A stretch of DNA of 64,000 nt from Brachyhypopomus gauderio (lineage: Eukaryota; Chordata; Actinopteri; Gymnotiformes; Hypopomidae), in assembly GCF_052324685.1 (NCBI RefSeq), contig NW_027506890.1:1537039-1601038 (forward strand), given 5' to 3'. The notes beneath the pieces are model-generated. The model did no database searches and was not told the DNA's origin. It worked only from the letters and a program-made list of their open reading frames with translations. Positions 1 through 9,954 of this stretch are shown here, piece after piece. The position numbers were made by a program, and so were the translations under genes. Positions within the stretch are counted from its first letter, which is position 1; each line of letters begins with the position of its first letter.

Positions 1-713
1 AATGAAATATATTACCTAAAAAGTGAGCATATTTGTAATTCTGGTTGTGATTGCGATTATATACAACTGCAAAAATCTTAGGCAACCGAGAAAATGAAAT
101 AATGAGAAATGAAAAGTCATTTATCTGGGCATGAAGTGTTAATGTGCAGAACACTCTATAATACATAAAAACACTACCACAGTAAAATACTTTGGCAATT
201 GTACATTAGTATTATAAAAAGTTGTTTGTTTCCTATTGGAAAATATATAGTTGTAAACCTTCTGTTCTACTGTTCTGCATGGCACAGCAACAATGATGCA
301 GTCATGATTTACAAAACCAAAAAAATCTCGAACATGACTTCAACTGCAACTAAAATACAGTTAAGAGCTTCTTTTGTCTCTTGGCAGTTTGGGCAGTACG
401 CCACCTTATCTGAAGTCAGAGAGCAACACTCTCGTGACAGTCAGACACTAACAGAGAATGAAGAGCAGCCAGCTTCGGTGGAAGAATCCTGGAAGGTTTT
501 ATTATTTTGTTTGTTTGCCATGTTCTTCTTTGTGTAAGCAAGTAAATATTAACATGTTCATATAAATATTCATATTAATATGATCTGGAACTTTAAACAC
601 AATCTTCTCAGGTGCACAGTGCTGTACTGTTTCCAATGTGAGTTTAAGATTCGCGTTTTTGAGTAAAATACTCATCATTGTTAATGTTGACTAATTGTGC
701 TTCTTGTTTTCAG
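1..713. other. AT-rich flank, no gene seen
   Basis: I see no convincing coding exon here. A 112-codon open stretch at 199-537 has no recognisable domain and no supporting splice context. The segment ends with an acceptor-like TTGTTTTCAG at 704-713, so it probably holds upstream promoter or 5' intron sequence of the gene that starts coding at 887. Confidence 0.4.
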
Positions 714-886
714 GTCAGAAACTACACGCCAGAGAAAGTGCACAACACAGACGCCTCTCCAAGAGCATCAGGATGAGATTAATTGAAAGACGCAAGTGCG
801 GGAATGACTGAGACAGGCGTGTATCTGAGAGAGCCACCATACCCTACAGGGGCCGGCCTCCTCCGAGCTCTGGCCAGACCGACAGC

Positions 887-2009
887 ATGAAGTCTCGCAC
901 TCTGTGTGCCATGGGTGCTCTGGGCCTGGGTCTGGTGGTCATGGGTGTGATCATGACAATGTGGAACAGGGACAAGAGCAAACACCAGCGCGGCACGGGC
1001 TCCCCCGAAATCTCCTGGTCGATAGTGCCGTTGTGCACAGGCATGATCTTTCTGCTGCTGTCTCTGGTATTCAAAATGATACAGTGTACACGGGGAGAGC
1101 AACAGTCCAGCGACGGCGTGCCCTCTTCAGCAGGGGGGGGTGAGAGGTGAGCGCACCCTCCAGCACACTCTAGCTCCCGCCCAGCCGCAGAACGAGCACG
1201 CTCAGTCAGGACGAGGAAGTGAACGCGTTACAGGGGTTCAAACACAGACCCCGATGCAGTGGTGTTGTTGGAGCATTCTAAAGACATTAGGCACAGTCAG
1301 TCTTGCTCAGAACACGTTTATTCAAGAACACAATAACCTTTTCGATGTAGAGATGGAGAGACAAGCTGCAAACAGTTTGCTTAAATTTATTTGTAAGGGA
1401 GCAAACAGACACGTAAATAAATTGAGAAACGGGAGAAATTAGATTCCATCATTGGAGGCTGTGTGGTTATTCACCTGGGGTCAAACCGGGTAAGGTCAAG
1501 TGCTACATTGCTACACGGTGTACCTTGATTCATTTTCAATTCAGTACATGTCCTCTCTCAATGCTAAAGTATAACTACAAAATAAGCATTTGCATTTTTC
1601 AACACTATTAAATGTATTGTAAATTCGTCATATGTACCCCATACAGAAGAAAAACAGATGTTCATATATGAACAAGTGAAAACATTTATGTTGAATGCAC
1701 AGAATACAAGCTAGAAACCCATTCTATGCTAAATGTTTTTCAGTGCTTAAATCGTTGAAACAACCCCCACCCTAAAATATGGGGGGAAATGAAAGCATGG
1801 TCGATTTGAGCAACATATGTCTGTATTTTTGTATGTGTAGGCAAAGAGAAGAAGCTGAATGCTATGGTGTGCCCAGCTATGAGGAAGTGGTCGGCAATGA
1901 TCAATACACTATTGGACATCTCTCTGAACCAAATTACTGCACCACCGACCTTCCAGCCTATGAGCATGTGATGGTGACAGATTGTGGGGCGGAGTTCTCC
2001 AATGAATAG
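887..2009 (+). CDS. TMEM51-like two-pass membrane protein, two coding exons
   Basis: Coding exons are 887-1146 and 1841-2009, joined by a GT-AG intron. The donor is AGAG/gtgagc and the acceptor is tgtatgtgtag/G. The split AGG codon keeps the frame, giving 142 residues. Seen: a short N-terminus, a first hydrophobic helix (about residues 8-25, ending in VIMTMWN), a polar loop, a second hydrophobic helix (about residues 44-62, IVPLCTGMIFLLLSLVF), then a cytosolic tail with VPSYEEV and LPAYEHV. The helix ending in MxMWN and two PSYE-type tail motifs are typical of TMEM51. Motifs of the PxY type can bind WW domains in other proteins, which is an inference here. At 142 residues it is much shorter than mammalian TMEM51 (about 250), so it may be a divergent paralogue or another member of a related two-pass PPxY-like family. 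The start codon at 887 is the first ATG of the frame and lies in an exon that likely begins at 714. Confidence 0.66.
1147..1840 (+). other. intron of the TMEM51-like gene
   Basis: A 694-base intron with a strong donor (gtgagc) and an acceptor preceded by a T-rich tract. I see nothing else in it. Confidence 0.6.
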
Positions 2010-3160
2010 TGAGCACGACCCGCCCAGACTCGACAAGACGCACACAGTTCTGTCCCGCATCCTGCACTGATCTGTAGGAACGGGACTCCAGGACTCGTAC
2101 GGATGCCTTTCAGAGAAAGGTGCGTCAAATCAGAGGACTTGGACAGAAAGACAGCCAGCATATCGCCGCGTCCAGCATCGAACCGATCACCGATCGCCAC
2201 AATACGACGCACTTCCCCCTGAGCTCCACCGCGTCACACTTACCAGTTGTTCACTAATTCTGAAGTGAGGGGAGGTGCTCTCACTCTGCAGTGACATTGT
2301 AAACGCCTCCAAGTGCATCAGTGGTGCTGTCTTCATTATAGTGCTCCCATTCAGAACGGATATGGGTGTCTGATTTTAAAGGGACAACAGTAGAGTTGTA
2401 TCAGAGCAAAGAGTAAAGTTATGATGTACTTTATAGCTTCCATGCCATCAAAATATGTCTGACCTGTAGGTGACTTAAACAGTCAAGTTTTCAAGAAGCT
2501 TCCACTGATCCATAATGTGAGCTGCTGTTTTTACTAATCTCTGATATTTTTACCGATTGCCAGACACTGGGCATCAGAGACACAAAGGCATCAAGGCCAT
2601 TATAACGGACTACTGCTGTTTAAATGCCATGTTTTTATTCCCAAACCATTTTGGAATACTACTGGTCTGTTCTAATCAGTGGACATACAAGGGATGCGCC
2701 ACTAAACCAAAAACACAAACTGCCCTGATATTTGCGTTCTGAGCATAGTATGAAAAACGAGTTTGTATTCATTATTTTTCAAAATGGTGCTTAATGGGTA
2801 ACTTTTCACAATGTGTGATGTTTGACTTATTTGTTTGTGCAGTTCTTCTTTATGGGAGTTAAGACATTTTATCACTGCTAGGATTCCTACAATGCCTAAA
2901 TTGTCCAGGATTTGGCTTTTCCTTTTATATTGACATTACTTCCTGTACTTCATGCTGTGCGGATGCTTCTACATTGCTTTGACCATTCTTTATAGGTTCT
3001 GCCTTCTGGCACATTATAACTAGTCGATCATGTACATGCTTTACATGCAAGCATTGGTCAGACTGCTTCTCAGTGTGTGTGTGTGTGTGTGTGTGGCTAC
3101 TTCACAGAAGTGTGTGGCTAGAGAGGATAAATTAAGTTCACTTTATATATGATTATCATT
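2010..3160. other. probable 3' UTR and spacer
   Basis: This follows the stop codon of the TMEM51-like gene. It contains no convincing exon. A short (GT)n tract lies at about 3074-3095. The 3' end of the transcript cannot be placed. Confidence 0.4.
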
Positions 3161-3660
3161 ATTATGGGCAACACTGTGGCTTGGTGGTTAGCACGTTTGC
3201 CTCTCAGCACTGGGGTCCTGGGTTCAAGTCCCTATCTGAGTGGAGTTTCCATGTTCTCCCTGTGTCTGCGTGGGTTTCCTCCGGGGTCTCTGGTTTCCTC
3301 CCACAGTCCAAAGACATGGAGGTTAGGTAAAAATTAGCAGTCCCTGACAAATTCTCCCTGAGTGTGTTTGTGTCTCTTCATGTTCAATAAAAAAAAGTTG
3401 TCTCAGAATGAATGTGTGTGTGCTTGTGTGCCCAGTGGTGGATGGTGCTCTGGGGGTCTGTCCTCTCTCCCCTTCCTGCACCCCATTCAGTCCCCCAGGG
3501 GGCTGTGGATCCCGGTAGAGAGTACGCTGTGCTCAATTGGCTGCCGCTTCTCACCGGTGTGTGATTGGTTGTGTAAGAGTTGTACCTGTATTAAAATTGT
3601 AAAGCGACCTTGGGTGTCTAGAAAGGCGCTATATAAGTTGAACATTCATTCATTCGTTAT
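3161..3660 (+). repeat. tRNA-derived SINE with LINE-like tail
   Basis: The 5' part carries RNA polymerase III promoter boxes: an A-box-like TGGCTTGGTGGTTAGCACG and a B box GGGTTCAAGTCCC. It continues with the widely dispersed fish repeat segment (GTTCTCCCTGTGTCTGCGTG, then TTTCCTCC). The 3' part ends in a segment with GCGCTATATAAG followed by a short (ATTC)n tail, as in SINEs that borrow an L2/CR1-type LINE end. The orientation is plus. Confidence 0.75.
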
Positions 3661-5775
3661 CAGCATGGTGCATTAACAGGGCCTAAAAATGCCCAGATTG
3701 TTGGGGGATTGTTTTGGCCATGTTTTGTCTGTGCATGTGATAAAAACATTCACCTATATTCAGATTTCATGTCTTTTTAGGCTTGTTAGTCTAATAAAAC
3801 TAACAAAATCTAACAGAATTATAGATGCAACATATTTTGTTGAAATCTGTATTGGACTAGGATGTGTAAAAATGGCATTATTGTAACTAAAACAGACTGA
3901 TCTTAAGGGAAGTATGTGTGGAAACATCAGGACTACTGAAACACGTCTAGTGATGTAATGAATGTTTGTGTAATGTTGGTGTATGGTGAGAGCCAGACGC
4001 CAAGGTTGAGGCAGCTTTTATTTAAGAGTAGCGCGGATAACAGGTTAGCGCTTTAAAAACAAGCAACATGCAACACCACGTAGTCAAGACAACAGCTGAC
4101 AAACAACTGGTAAAAACCCAAATTGGCCTTCCCAGTGATTTATGCATAATGGTGCTTCTGGTTCCACATGGATTCTATCTATTATATAACCAAGCATTCT
4201 CCTACACTGTAGATCCGTCCTGACCTACACGGTGAGCAAAGCCACCGACATAATTAATGCATGTTCAATGCCACCGGTTCCATCTAGATTCATCACATTA
4301 CAAAATGAATGAATAAATATATATATTGTCACTACTTAAATAAATACATATTGCAACCATATAACCCTGTCGCCAGTTAACAAGGTGTCCTTCCTTGGAC
4401 TATTTTGGGTAGGTACTAATTACCGCATACCAGGAACAAGATGTTTGGAGATTCTCCGACTCAGTCACCTAAACATCCAACACGCCAACTTTCAGAACAG
4501 CCAGCTCACCTGCTACCCAACATATCCCAACCCATGACAGGTGTCACGGTAACACTGCAAAAATGGTTGTGCTGTGTGATCGAGGTATTGGGGAGGAATG
4601 ATCAAAATGGAAAGGCTGCTTGCTAACACAAACGAGTACTATTATTACTACAGGAAAAATAACCTGGCCCACAGAAAACTATGCAGCTAGTGTCCCTGAA
4701 AGGAAATGGAGAGTTGGTGACAGGTCACGCCGTCTGTCACGGTGCGCCCAGCACCCAGTAGGAGAGACACAGCCACCCGCCCACCCACCACATCTGTCCT
4801 GCTCCCATTCACCCCATTACTAATCCTGTGCACCTGTGCCTGCTCTATAGCCCCCCTGTATTTAGGCCTGCTGGTTGTCTCTTCCAGTGCTGCTGCAGCC
4901 TGTTAAAAGCAGGGTGTCTGCTGCATAGTGCTATAGGGATTACTGCCGATTCGGAGCTACATGAGTTCGGCTGGCCTTTTGCGTTGCTACTTAGTTCTTA
5001 ATCCTTAATTTGCTGGTTGCTGTTGTCTTGCTGCAGACGTAGGATGATGGCACCTCGCAAACGCACACGCCCTCGGGGCTGCTGTGCCAATATCGTGTTG
5101 TATACTTTAAATGTCGAAGAAAAAAAACACAGAGATGATGTTCAGTGTTCTGAATGTTCAGTATTGCACTTGTTAACAGAGCATGTTCACATTGTTGAGC
5201 TGTACTGTGTGTCAGCTGCTATGCAACACACTGACTAACTGATAAAAGAAAAACTATGTAGGTTTAATGTTAGTGCACTTTTTCATTTTGTAGTCTGTGG
5301 TGTCTGATAATTTGCACATGAATATTGTTCACCCATTGTGAATAGAGTAGATGTGAGGGATTTGTGGTTAAGGTGTTTTGTTTTTTGTGGTTGACGGGCA
5401 TTATGTTAGGGCTAATTGTGATTGTGATGTAGATGTGAGGGATTTGTGGTTGATGGGCATTTTGATATGTCTGGTTATATTGTGCTTGTGATGTAGTTGT
5501 GGGGGATATGTGTGGTTGTGTAGAAATTTGCTGTTTGGTGTATTTATGTTTAATGATGACTATGCTGTGGAAGGTATTTGTGGTAGAGGAAAAATGTGGA
5601 TGAGAGTGGAGACTGTTGAAGGTGGAGATTGACTGAATGTAGAGGACTAGTATAGGGGGAAAGTATAATTTAATTCAAATGGGTTCATTTGATGTAATAG
5701 GCAAATGTGGCTTGGGAATTTTCCTACACACCACTGCCATAATGCCACTATTTGTGTCGAAAGATCCCAAACCAC
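3661..5775. other. spacer with possible decayed repeats
   Basis: No gene is supported. The part at 4730-5040 is GC-rich with a TATA-like ctctatagccccc / gtatttaggcc context, resembling the promoter half of a fish LTR, but no paired termini could be found. At 5345-5520 there are two to three imperfect copies of a segment of about 80-90 bases containing gatgtgagggatttgtggtt. Confidence 0.35.
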
Positions 5776-6748
5776 TTAACAGTGATCACTGTCTCGAAGG
5801 TATTGGCGCTTTGGGTACGGCCACTGAAAAAAATCAAAACGCCTTTGGCTAAGTCTGAGGTTGAGGATCCGTCCTGGGCATGGGCAGTTACGAGGTGGGG
5901 AGGTGTGCGTTAGAGTGGAGAAGATCATATAACTGCGGATGGGGCTTATATCCATTTTGGGAGCACACAACCCCTGCTCCAAAGGACTAGGAGAAGAAGC
6001 AATGTTGTTGATGCTGTGCACAAACTCCAGTGAAGCCGGAATGCTTCCAGCAGATCTGTTGTTGAGCTGGTCATTCATACCACTGATGGCCTCACCAGAC
6101 CAAGCCGAGAGAGAGCTTACCACATAAGAAGAGGGTGCGCTCAACTCTGCTGTCTCCGTAGAAGATGCTAGTGCACTCTTATTTTTAGTGTGAAGAACCG
6201 AATGCCATCTAAAAAAGCCTCTAGAAGTGTCAGGAGTTTTTAGCCTTTTTGGTCTGCTTTTTTCTGCAGTGCACCGCTGCATAAAATCAGACTCTTTCCC
6301 CGGACCGTCCTGAAAGTAGGGTGACTGTTCTTTAAACTCTTGCCCTGAAGCTGGGGGAACTGCCCCCCCTGCATCCCGATATGCTCGGGGATATCCCAGG
6401 GCATAAGCAGCTAGACACTGCAGGTTTGGATGGTGAGTAAGTGGTTCTTGAACTTGATGTTTGCTTTGGAGCTTTCATTGCATGTGAAGATTGAGTGGGT
6501 TTGGAATCTGCTTTTTTGACTAGAGCTTTCTGAAAAGAGAGTATCTGCTCTTTAGACTCTTCTGCCGAAGATGGTGGAACTACAACCTCATGTCTCAGTG
6601 ATCCTGGTCTCCTCGTCTCTGAGGACGAGGTGATACATGGAGCAGGTTTGGGTGGTAAGTGAGTGGGTCTGTAAACTATTGTTTGTCTTCTGAAAGATGG
6701 AGCTTTTAAAAAGAAAGCAGACTTCTCCTGTTGATTAAGGGTTGCACC
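5776..6748 (-). CDS. terminal coding part of unrecognised minus-strand gene (with frame change)
   Basis: Read on the minus strand, a good acceptor (a long T tract, then cttcag) opens an exon at 6748. The first frame runs to a stop at 6332. The second frame is open from about 6460 down to a stop at 5776 and ends in RQYLRDSDHC. The protein is rich in S, P and K, with no transmembrane segment and no domain I recognise. The two frames contain related units (VVVPPSSAEESKEQ in the first, AVPPASGQEFKEQ in the second) about 222 bases apart, so an internal duplication is followed by a one-base frame change or a missed small intron. It is probably the 3' end of the gene whose exons lie at 16.1-17.2 kb; that link is inferred from strand, order and the phase-0 acceptor. 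A pseudogene or an assembly indel is also possible. Confidence 0.45.
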
Positions 6749-7213
6749 CTGAAGAAAAAAAAACCCAGGCATTTACTCAGAAATACTCATGCTTAATTAT
6801 TATTATTTTCTGATTAATGTCTTATGTCTTAGCAGCACTATAACTATTGTTGCACACTGCAAAGAGAACGACTGTTCTTTAAGACTACCTACTTAACTGA
6901 GATTAGTCGGTGAATGCTCAAAAGTGATCTTGGTGAGCCTTTCATCTTTGAAGGTGTGCTAATTTTATGTGTTTCCCCTGCTAATTGGGCAGTGAATCCA
7001 ATCAGCCAATAAATACATTTGAAAATAATTAAAAACATTCTTCTTCATTTAGCCTGAACCAAGCACATAACATTATGTTAGGACATGAGTTAGGCAGAAG
7101 TTACAAGTATATGCAAAGCTACACTAACGCACCTTGAAGGCCCCGTTCATCTCTTCACTTCAGAATCTTTTAGATATACATTTTTGGTTCTCTCTATGAC
7201 ACATTTTAGACAC
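6749..7213. other. intron sequence, no feature seen
   Basis: AT-rich sequence between the terminal exon of the minus-strand gene and the LINE tail. I see no exon or repeat. Confidence 0.35.
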
Positions 7214-7633
7214 ATTTATCAATCAATCAATCAATCAAAGTTTATTTGTATAGCGCTTTTCACAACACATGTTGTCACAAAGCGCTTTACAGGATTTAAA
7301 AGGTTAACAATACTATGGGTCCAGAACCCTGATGAGCAAGCCAAAGGCGACAGTGGCGAGGAAAAACTCCCTATGATGGTGGGGAATAGGAAGAAACCTC
7401 GGGAGAACCAAGACTCAAAAGGGAACCCATCCTCCATTGGGCGGCCTGTTAACACACATATTACACAAAACACAGACAAATACACAAGTCACACACAAAT
7501 CACACAATCAGACTAAGTAAAGGTAAAAATGAAAGTTCTGGGTTATGATATTGTCACTGTAAATGTCTGTTGATGAACGCCAGGCTTTCATTCCGTGTCG
7601 GAGCAGCGATGCTGGTATTGTAGGCTCCAACTG

Positions 7634-8522
7634 TATGGAGTCAAATTAGGGTCTTTAATGGTGACGAAAAAAAAAATAATATCGCAAATTTAAGATTAGC
7701 ATTTTGCATTTTACGTTCCTAATTTGTTTCTGCAATACTTTCCCTCTTTTGCGTTTCTTTCTTTTCTTTGCGTTTCACATTTTATGTTGCTGCTTTTTTT
7801 GCAATACTTTCTCCCTTTTGCGTTTCTTTCTTTTCTTTGCGCGTCACTGCTTTTCTTTGCGTCTCGCATTTTACGTTCATAATTTTTTTTTGCGCTTCTC
7901 TCTTTTCTTTGCTCCGGTTTTACCCTCTGTGTGGGGGCCGGGAAAGAGGCGTGGCCAAGAGCGAAAGGCGTGCTGTGAATGTTCAGCGTCAGTTCTATGG
8001 AGTCAAATTAGGGTCTTTAATGGTGACGAAAAAATAATAATATCGCAAATATAAGATTAGCATTTTGCATTTTACGTTCCTAATTTGTTTCTGCAATACT
8101 TTCCCTCTTTTGCGTTTCTTTCTTTTCTTTGCATTTCACATTTTATGTTGCTGCTTTTTTTGCAATACTTTCTCCCTTTTGCGTTTCTTTCTTTTGTTTG
8201 CGCGTCACTGCTTTTCTTTGCGTCTCGCATTTTACGTTCATAATTTTTTTTGCGCTTCTCTCTTTTCTTTGCTCCGGTTTTACCCTCTGTGTGGGGGCGG
8301 GGAAAGAGGCGTGGCTAAGAGCGAAAGGCGTGCTGTGAACGTTCAGCGTCATCAGTTGAACCGTCACACAGCGTGGCAATTTGGTTACTGGTATCATGGC
8401 AGACAGTCGCCCAGCTGGACCACAGGTATATGCGTGCAGACATAGACATCAGGTGCTAAAGCACCACCAACTCTGCCCTTTATCAACGAAAGTGCCCTTT
8501 TAAAACTTTGTTTAAAAATATA

Positions 8523-8562
<40 letters not shown>

Positions 8563-9445
8563 ATTTTACTGAGGTCGGTTTGAAATGATCTTTTGAAAAC
8601 CTGAGCGAATAAAAACAATGCCCTGAAATGCGCCACCACCTCGCACACACCCGACCTCTCTCTTCCTTTAACACCAGATGCGCTGCAGCAGCAGTTCAGT
8701 TCAGCGAGTGGAAGGAAGCTGAACTGACGCTGAACATTCACAGCACGCCTTTCGCTCTTGGCCACGCCTCTTTCCCGGCCCCCACACAGAGGGTAAAACC
8801 GGAGCAAAGAAAAGAGAGAAGCGCAAAAAAAACATTATGAACGTAAAATGCGAGACGCAAAGAAAAGCAGTGACGCGCAAACAAAAGAAAGAAACGCAAA
8901 AGGGAGAAAGTATTGCAAAAAAAAGCAGCAACATAAAATGTGAAACGCAAAGAAAAGAAAGAAACGCAAAAGAGGGAAAGTATTGCAGAAACAAATTAGG
9001 AACGTAAAATGCAAAATGCTAATCTTATATTTGCGATATTATTATTTTTTCGTCACCATTAAAGACCCTAATTTGACTCCATAGAACTGACGCTGAACGT
9101 TCACAGCACGCCTTTCGCTCTTGGCCACGCCTCTTTCCCGGCCCCCACACAGAGGGTAAAACCGGAGCAAAGAAAAGAGAGAAGCGCAAAAAAAAATTAT
9201 GAACGTAAAATGCGAGACGCAAAGAAAAGCAGTGACGCGCAAAGAAAAGAAAGAAACGCAAAAGGGAGAAAGTATTGCAAAAAAAGCAGCAACATAAAAT
9301 GTGAAACGCAAAGAAAAGAAAGAAACGCAAAAGATGGAAAGTATTGCAGAAACAAATTAGGAACGTAAAATGCAAAATGCTAATCTTAAATTTGCGATAT
9401 TATTTTTTTTTTCGTCACCATTAAAGACCCTAATTTGACCCCATA
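7634..9445. mobile_element. foldback element with tandem monomers in each arm
   Basis: Two arms of about 720 bases (7634-8350 and 8725-9445) are near-perfect inverted repeats. Each arm holds two tandem monomers of about 360 bases starting with tggagtcaaattagggtc; in the left arm they start near 7636 and 7997. The outer ends are flanked by TA on both sides, which fits a TA target duplication as in Tc1/mariner-type DNA transposons. The central 370 bases contain an (ATT)n tract at about 8525-8560 and no transposase. The open frames in the arms (F, C and L rich) come from the T-rich composition and are not genes. It sits inside the LINE near the coding/3' UTR boundary. Confidence 0.72.
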
Positions 9446-9623
9446 TTCCACCTGCTGTGATCTTTTTGATCCTAGGAACAGTTAATAACCCTGCGTCCTG
9501 CGAGCGAAGTGAACGCGCTGGGTTATATTGTTCAATAAGTTCACTAAGATAGTCTGGAGCTAAGCCATGCAGCGTTTTATATTGTGGCGTCGGCGAGTGA
9601 GGAGACTGGCTCAGGAAGCTCAT
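9357..9623 (-). pseudogene. fusion frame: LTR start codon joined to LINE reverse transcriptase fragment
   Basis: An ATG in the downstream LTR of the Gypsy element (9623) opens a frame that leaves the LTR at 9583 and continues in frame into the LINE reverse transcriptase tail (LHGLAPDYLSELIEQ) and then into the foldback arm, giving 88 codons. It arose by insertion and there is no sign of selection for function. Confidence 0.5.
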
Positions 9624-9936
9624 TTCTACTCAGATGACTTATTTATTTATGAGTAACACAGAAAATGCCATTCAAATCCACTCTCACACTGGCGCTAATG
9701 GCAGCCATGTCATGCATTCACATACATTCCCCACTCATGGTGACTTGCCCCCTGAACACACCTTTTCCCCCCAAAGTATTCCCACCAACTATCTAAACAA
9801 CTACTGACTTAACACACATTTATAGAACACTTTAAGAAACGTTATTACTGAATTATGTACAAGACTGATGCGCTTCCCAGCATCCTCCACAGCAGGTGGG
9901 CGGAGCCCACCAGTCCACTAGTCCACCGCCGTCACA
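9583..9936 (-). repeat. 3' LTR of the Gypsy element
   Basis: 354 bases, matching 14617-14970 base for base as far as I can read. Its outer side abuts the ATAT target duplication (9579-9582). Confidence 0.93.
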
Positions 9937-9954
9937 TAGCCCCCCCCCCTACAG
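9937..9954 (-). other. polypurine tract of the Gypsy element
   Basis: On the minus strand a G run (TAGGGGGGGGGGCTA) lies directly upstream of the 3' LTR, where plus-strand priming occurs in LTR retrotransposons. Confidence 0.75.

Noticed and set aside
7704..9375. Several overlapping F/C/L-rich open frames on both strands
   Set aside because: They mirror each other across the foldback arms and come from T-rich repeats. There is no start context or domain.
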